A stretch of 64,000 nt of DNA from Gemmataceae bacterium (GTDB taxonomy: Bacteria; Planctomycetota; Planctomycetia; Gemmatales; Gemmataceae). Within the stretch, counting starts at the first letter, position 1; every line of letters begins with the position of its first letter. The stretch lies in NCBI GenBank assembly GCA_025055795.1, contig JANWVV010000003.1, forward strand, positions 1 to 64,000, given 5' to 3'. Made by a program: the position numbers and the translations under genes. Below are positions 59,359-64,000 of the stretch, one piece after another. The notes under the pieces were generated by a model, which searched no databases, was not told where the DNA came from, and saw only the letters and a list, made by a program, of their open reading frames with translations.

Positions 59359-59558
59359 AACCGACAGCAAAAAAGCCAGAGCGGCTTGCCACTCTGCTTG
59401 TCCATTCATATCCATTTCTGTCTCCTACGGACCGCATCAATGAGTGTAGCATGGGCATGCGTCTCCAGCTCCACGCGATGCGGGAGGGGATGTAGTCAGT
59501 TTATGGCGGAAAGGATCTGCCGTTGGTGACGAACCCCGCTACACAGGGAGCAGGTACA

Positions 59559-60464
59559 ATGAGCAGCGAAGCCACTACGACTACTTCGGGGGACAAAAAA
59601 GCCTCCACCGGACCGGGGTCTACAACCGGTAGCGGGACCGCTACCCCGGGTACATCTAATCCGGCGACCGGTGCTCAACCTGCTGCCGTCTCTGCTCCTG
59701 CGGCAACTGCTGAGGCGACCCCTGAGGCGACCCCTAAGAAAAAGAAAAAGCCCGGCGTCGCCCCGCGTCGAGGCAAAAAGCTACGCAACCACTTGGAAAA
59801 TGTCGCCCGACGCCTGCGCGAAGCCGGTCCGATGCCCTTGAAGCAGGCAATTGCGGAATTAAAGAAGTTAAAACGAGCCAAATTTGACGAAACGGTGGAA
59901 CTGCACGTCAACCTGGGCATCGATCCGACGCAATCGGATCAGATGGTGCGCGGAGCCGTGTCGCTGCCGCACGGCATCGGCAAGACGGTACGTGTTGCGG
60001 TCTTTTGCCAAGGAGACAATCAAGCCAAGGCCCGAGCTGCCGGAGCGGATATTGTAGGCGGTGCTGACCTGGTCGAGAAAGTGCAAAAGGAAAATTTCCT
60101 CGATTTCGACGTGGCCATTGCCACGCAGGACATGATGGCCCAGGTATCGCGTTTGGGCAAAGTGTTGGGGCCCCGGGGGCTCATGCCGACGCCCAAAGCG
60201 GGCACAGTGGTGCCGGCTACGGCCGATCTGGCTGCGGTGGTGCGCGAATTCAAAGCGGGGAAGGTCGAATACCGCTCGGATAAGACCGGCCAGATCCACG
60301 TAGGCGTGGGCAAACTCAGTTTCGATGAGCAGAAATTAGTGGAAAACATTCAAACGTTCCTCGAGCAACTGCGGGCCGCCAAGCCAGCCGGAGTTAAAGG
60401 GCAGTTCATTCGAGGTGTGGTTCTGTCGGCCACCATGTCGCCGGGCATCCGCCTGGCCTTGTAA
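59559..60464 (+). CDS. rplA: 50S ribosomal protein L1 with N-terminal extension
   Basis: 301 residues. The L1 body starts near [20 protein letters not shown] and contains [58 protein letters not shown] and [21 protein letters not shown]1 forms the mobile stalk at the ribosomal E site and often represses its own operon. Before the body is a roughly 70-residue low-complexity tail of Ala, Thr, Pro, Gly and Ser ending in a [15 protein letters not shown] basic patch, absent from most L1 proteins. ATG 59559 follows GGGAGCAGG. No rplK precedes it. Confidence 0.96.
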   Translation: MSSEATTTTSGDKKASTGPGSTTGSGTATPGTSNPATGAQPAAVSAPAATAEATPEATPKKKKKPGVAPRRGKKLRNHLENVARRLREAGPMPLKQAIAELKKLKRAKFDETVELHVNLGIDPTQSDQMVRGAVSLPHGIGKTVRVAVFCQGDNQAKARAAGADIVGGADLVEKVQKENFLDFDVAIATQDMMAQVSRLGKVLGPRGLMPTPKAGTVVPATADLAAVVREFKAGKVEYRSDKTGQIHVGVGKLSFDEQKLVENIQTFLEQLRAAKPAGVKGQFIRGVVLSATMSPGIRLAL

Positions 60465-60526
60465 CGCCGTCGCACCGCCCACCCGATCACGTACCGACTG
60501 ACGGCGGAGGGGGAGGACGCCAAATC

Positions 60527-61069
60527 ATGAGTAAAAAAGTTAAGCAACTGGAACTGAATGAACTACGCCGGATGTTTCACGGTGTACGCGACCTCGTATT
60601 ACTCGAACCCCTGAAACTGGACGCCGGCAGTGACTATGAAATGCGTAAGAAGCTGCGGGAGCGTAACATCCGTGTACGGATGGTGAAAAACACTTTTGCC
60701 CGCATGGTGTTCCGGGAAAACGGTTTGAATATCGACCCGGGCCCGGGCCCCACTCTCGTCGTCTGGGGCGGCAAAAGTATCAAGGATCTGGGTTGGGCCG
60801 TCGACGATATTCTGCGTGACCTCCACAAAGACCCCAAGGCCCCCAAGCGACTCAAGGAAAAAACAGCCGTCGCCGACGGGCAACCCGTCACCCTGGAAGT
60901 CGCCAAAACCCTGCCTACACGGGAGGAAGCCATCGGCGAGGTACTCGCTGCTATTTTGGGACCGGCTACTGCCCTGGTTCAGTGCCTGACGAGCCCAGGC
61001 GGTGCCATTGCGGGCATTCTGGAGGCCATTGAGCAGAAGGCTAATAAGCAAGAGGGCTCACCGTCCTGA
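60527..61069 (+). CDS. rplJ: 50S ribosomal protein L10
   Basis: 180 residues. L10 anchors L7/L12 dimers on the ribosomal stalk base. Family features are MSKKVKQLELNELRRMFHGV, RKKLRERNIRVRMVKNTFAR near the rRNA-binding part and ATALVQCLTSPGGAIAGILE with the C-terminal helix that binds L7/L12. GGGGGAGG stands before the ATG. It lies 62 bases after rplA. Confidence 0.96.
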   Translation: MSKKVKQLELNELRRMFHGVRDLVLLEPLKLDAGSDYEMRKKLRERNIRVRMVKNTFARMVFRENGLNIDPGPGPTLVVWGGKSIKDLGWAVDDILRDLHKDPKAPKRLKEKTAVADGQPVTLEVAKTLPTREEAIGEVLAAILGPATALVQCLTSPGGAIAGILEAIEQKANKQEGSPS

Positions 61070-61080
61070 CCAGAAGTCAA

Positions 61081-61119
61081 GGCAGGCGATCTGCCAAGGG
61101 GTAATCGCCACGACTTTTT
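61081..61119 (+). promoter_or_regulatory. attenuator-like alternative hairpins between rplJ and rplL
   Basis: GGCAG (61081-61085) can pair with CTGCC (61091-61095), or GGCGAT (61085-61090) with ATCGCC (61104-61109), which excludes the first. The second stem is followed by ACGAC and five T residues (61115-61119). This looks like a weak attenuator placed in the 176-base gap between rplJ and rplL, where L7/L12 needs more synthesis than L10. Confidence 0.35.
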
Positions 61120-61245
61120 AACCTTCAATGAAATAACACCTGTGCACAGGCGACCACGACCGCTATTACGCGACGGTAATCGTTCCCTGCTGGGCCTGCT
61201 TCACCCAGCACAACACTATGCCTAAGAGAGAAAGGAAGGATAACC

Positions 61246-61653
61246 ATGCCGACGATTGCTGAACTGGGCGACGCCATTGCGAAATTGACCCTGGCCGAGG
61301 CCGTGGAGCTGAAGAACTATTTGAAGGAGAAATATCAGATTGAGCCAGCCGGTGGCGTCGTCATGGCCGCAGCCGGTGGTCCTGCCCCAGGCGGTGCTGC
61401 TCCTGCTGCTGCCCCTGCGGCCGAACCGACCGAATTCAACGTCATTCTGGAACCTGGCTTTGACGCCGCTAAGAAAGTGGCCATCATCAAGGTGGTCCGC
61501 GAATTGACGGGTCAAGGCCTCGGCGAAGCCAAGGCCACCGTCGAAGGGGCTCCCAAAGCCATCAAGGAGAACGTCGACAAAAAGACTGCCGAAGAAATCA
61601 AAAAGAAATTGGAAGAAGCTGGAGCCAAGGTTACCATCAAACCAGCGGGCTGA
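61246..61653 (+). CDS. rplL: 50S ribosomal protein L7/L12
   Basis: 135 residues. It recruits translation GTPases as multiple dimers on L10. The N-terminal dimerisation part ([20 protein letters not shown]) is joined by an Ala/Pro/Gly hinge (residues about 41-62) to the C-terminal domain, with [20 protein letters not shown] and the GTPase-contact region [34 protein letters not shown] stands before the ATG. It is somewhat longer than the usual 120-130 because of the hinge. Confidence 0.97.
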   Translation: MPTIAELGDAIAKLTLAEAVELKNYLKEKYQIEPAGGVVMAAAGGPAPGGAAPAAAPAAEPTEFNVILEPGFDAAKKVAIIKVVRELTGQGLGEAKATVEGAPKAIKENVDKKTAEEIKKKLEEAGAKVTIKPAG

Positions 61654-62482
61654 TCGACCGTGCCCTGCACCGCTCTATTTCCGGGGCCGCATGCAGCCGA
61701 GACGGGCTGACAGCAGCCTGATGACTCGTGGATTGCAAACCATTGGCTGCGAAGAAATAATAACTACAGCCCCCGCTGGTAGTTGAAGCTGTCTTGGCTC
61801 TGGGGACCGATGTTAAAGCAGGAATTTTCCTGCGTCTTGAAAAATTTTGTTTTTTGCTCTGGACACGGATCCGGCGAGAGAGATAAGATAGTACACTTGG
61901 CGGGATTCCGACCTTAGCGCGGTCCTAAGTAGTTCTGCTCAACTCACGGATGTGTGGGGCAGGTATGTGGACCGAGCCGCGAAGCCAGTGGTGACAATGC
62001 ACGCTACCTACGCGCCTCCTACACGAAGTGGACTGGCCTATCCATGTGGTTTTTCCTTTTCACCCCCTGTTTCTCGTACCCATCGGGGATGCAACGTTTG
62101 TCAAGCCCAAGGTCTGGCGGGAGCACGGCTTGGCTGTGGTAACGAATGCGATTCCCTAGCCACGCTCCCATCTTCAAGGACCATAGCGCCATAACTTGGC
62201 CAACGACTTGATGCAAGCCCCGTTGCCGCCGCTGGTGCGGCCTTACATCGACCATCCTCCAGCGGATCCTAGCAACCATCGGGAGGCAGCCCTGAACCAG
62301 CCGAGGTAACCACTTGAACCATGAGCACCACAACCATAGCGGGATTAGCTCACAACCCCGGCAGCCCCGGTGTGGTCAGGTAGTACCTGCCCCGATGCTG
62401 CCACCATAGGATGCCTGAGATCCGGGCATTATCTGTACACACTGAATCACACCCCCTTGTGGAATACTAAGGAGTTGAGGCG
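61654..62482 (+). other. unusually long gap between rplL and rpoB
   Basis: About 830 bases without a gene. GCAGGAA-TT-TTCCTGC at 61818-61833 is a perfect 7-bp inverted repeat, followed by runs of T at 61845-61855, so it may end the ribosomal transcript. TAAGAT near 61884 is a possible -10 for a separate rpoB promoter, but no fitting -35 was found. The remaining 600 bases would be an rpoB leader. No RNA gene was recognised. Confidence 0.45.
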
Positions 62483-64000
62483 ATGGCTATTCCGGCCCAA
62501 CGGATCATCATCCCCACCCACGTCCGCGACTTCGGCCGCTTCGGCGATGCCCTGGAAGTGCCGCCGCTGACCGAAGTGCAGCAGCGGGCCTACGCACGTT
62601 TCCTGCAGGCGGATGTGCCTTGGGATAAACGCGAACCCATCGGCATCGAAGGCGTCCTGCGCGAAATTTTCCCCATCGAAAGTTATGACAAGAAAATTGT
62701 TTTGGAGTACATCCGTTACGAACTGGGCAAGCCCCGCTATGATCCCGACGACTGCCGTCAGCTCAAACTGACTTATGGCCGGCCTTTCAAGGTCTGGCTT
62801 CGCTTGCGTTTGCCGGACGGTACTGCTCGGGAGGACGAAGTGTACCTGGGCGACATGCCCATTATGATCGGCGGTGGCGAGTTCATCATCAACGGCTCGG
62901 AACGTGTCGTCGTTTCCCAATTGCATCGCTCACCGGGGATGGACTTTACCGTCGAACGCGAAGGCGACAAATTGTTGCACTCCTGCCGGGTCATTCCCGA
63001 GCGGGGGAGCTGGATCGAAATCAGTTGCACCAAAAAGGATACCCTTCTGGTCCGTGTGGATCAGTCCGGACGCTTCCCAGCCTTCACCCTGCTGCGGGCC
63101 ATGGATCCGGCGTATGGCTCGACCGCTGCCATAATCAAGACCTTCCTGCCGGTGGAAAAGGTGAAGCTGAAGGATCCGGCCGCGGCAAGAGCCCAACTCC
63201 TCGGTCAGCCCGAACAACAAATTCCGCCCATGTACGCCGCCGAGGACATCATTGACCCGGAAACGGGCGAAGTGTACCTGGATGCCGCCCGGCCCTTTAC
63301 GGCTGCCGCTTTGGATAAAATCCTGACTTCGCAACTAAGTGAAGTCCTAGCCGTACCGCCACAGAAGGACCCGCTCATCCTCAATTCGATCCTGGACGAC
63401 GGCACCGAATCCCACGAGCAGGCACTGATTAAGATCTACCAGCGTCTGCGACCGGGTAATCCACCGCAACTGGACAAAGCACGCGAACTATTCCACGAAA
63501 AATTCCAGGATCCCAACCGTTACCGGCTCGGCCGTGTGGGCCGCTTCCGGATTAACCGCAAATTTGGCCATAATGTCCCCGAAACGGAATTGACCCTGCG
63601 CAGCAGTGACCTGATTCATGCTATCAAGTACCTGCTGGATCTGCGTGCCGACAAGGGACAAATCGACGATATCGATCACCTGGGCAACCGTCGTTTGCGA
63701 ACTATCGACGAACTAGCCGCCGATGAACTGCGTAAGGGCTTCCTCAAGCTACGCAAAACGGTACAGGAGCGCATGGCCATTCGCGAAGCCCAGGACATGA
63801 GTCCGCGCTCGCTGATCAATCCGAAGTCGGTGTCGGCCGCTATTGAGTATTTCTTTGCCCGGAGTGAACTGTCGCAGGTGGTCGACCAGACCAATCCGTT
63901 GTCGCAACTGACGCACGAGCGGCGGCTTTCGGCCCTGGGTCCCGGCGGACTCAACCGCAAACGGGCTGGCCACGAAGCCCGCGACGTCCACATCTCGCAC
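62483..64000 (+). CDS. rpoB: RNA polymerase beta subunit, 5' part
   Basis: The first 506 codons, open to the window end. The translation starts [20 protein letters not shown] and contains the known beta-lobe blocks, for example [50 protein letters not shown] and [20 protein letters not shown], the last being the rifampicin-binding region (fork loop 2 and neighbouring residues). AAGGAG lies before ATG 62483. The catalytic and flap regions and rpoC lie beyond the window. It is the last gene of the L1-L10-L7/L12 cluster, after an 830-base gap. Confidence 0.97.
   Translation, partial: MAIPAQRIIIPTHVRDFGRFGDALEVPPLTEVQQRAYARFLQADVPWDKREPIGIEGVLREIFPIESYDKKIVLEYIRYELGKPRYDPDDCRQLKLTYGRPFKVWLRLRLPDGTAREDEVYLGDMPIMIGGGEFIINGSERVVVSQLHRSPGMDFTVEREGDKLLHSCRVIPERGSWIEISCTKKDTLLVRVDQSGRFPAFTLLRAMDPAYGSTAAIIKTFLPVEKVKLKDPAAARAQLLGQPEQQIPPMYAAEDIIDPETGEVYLDAARPFTAAALDKILTSQLSEVLAVPPQKDPLILNSILDDGTESHEQALIKIYQRLRPGNPPQLDKARELFHEKFQDPNRYRLGRVGRFRINRKFGHNVPETELTLRSSDLIHAIKYLLDLRADKGQIDDIDHLGNRRLRTIDELAADELRKGFLKLRKTVQERMAIREAQDMSPRSLINPKSVSAAIEYFFARSELSQVVDQTNPLSQLTHERRLSALGPGGLNRKRAGHEARDVHISH

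Overview
The window looks like chromosomal DNA of a planctomycete, most likely of the Gemmata/Gemmataceae type. Supporting signs are a planctomycete-type c-type cytochrome fused to WD40 repeats, a DUF1080 protein, a TIGR03067 protein, an N-terminal LEDRSVPA motif on a secreted protein, a single-domain ECF sigma factor, and very high coding GC with alternative starts. No rRNA, tRNA, CRISPR array or intact insertion sequence was found.

Layout. 1-240 holds the decayed 3' end of a tyrosine integrase. 639-6979 holds a GH38-like protein, a cytochrome/WD40 protein and a small lipoprotein. 7460-14374 is a tight three-gene operon: a membrane protein with a formylglycine-generating-enzyme-like (FGE-like) domain, a large SF1 helicase, and a protein that may carry a winged helix. 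It is followed by AT-rich DNA with a zinc-ribbon microprotein and a secreted RTX-calpain protease (15096-17430). Together 7-17.5 kb reads as an accessory island and is the best candidate for an undescribed system. 17800-22435 is a cobalt/B12/methionine block: ECF sigma factor, CbiM-like permease, cobalamin riboswitch and metE. 22729-30771 holds a pseudo-subtilisin, a SAM hydroxide adenosyltransferase, EF-P with Asn at position 34, a membrane protein and folE.

30992-49152 is mostly housekeeping: an FAD/Fe-S oxidoreductase, a strongly promoted small frameshifted ORF followed by a TIGR03067 lipoprotein-like gene, MutS2 without Smr, enolase, endonuclease IV, a CpsD-like P-loop protein without the Walker A lysine, a TolC-like lipoprotein, a histidine kinase, and the classic rpsO-pnp pair. 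50062-59358 holds a PilZ-like protein, an orphan ArsS-type radical SAM protein, a parallel beta-helix protein, a zinc-ribbon membrane protein, a sugar epimerase, panD and a DUF1080 protein. The window ends in rplA-rplJ-rplL-rpoB, with rplK not next to rplA and rpoB cut by the window edge.

Method limits: all family names come from reading motifs by eye. No database search, folding or codon calculation was run.
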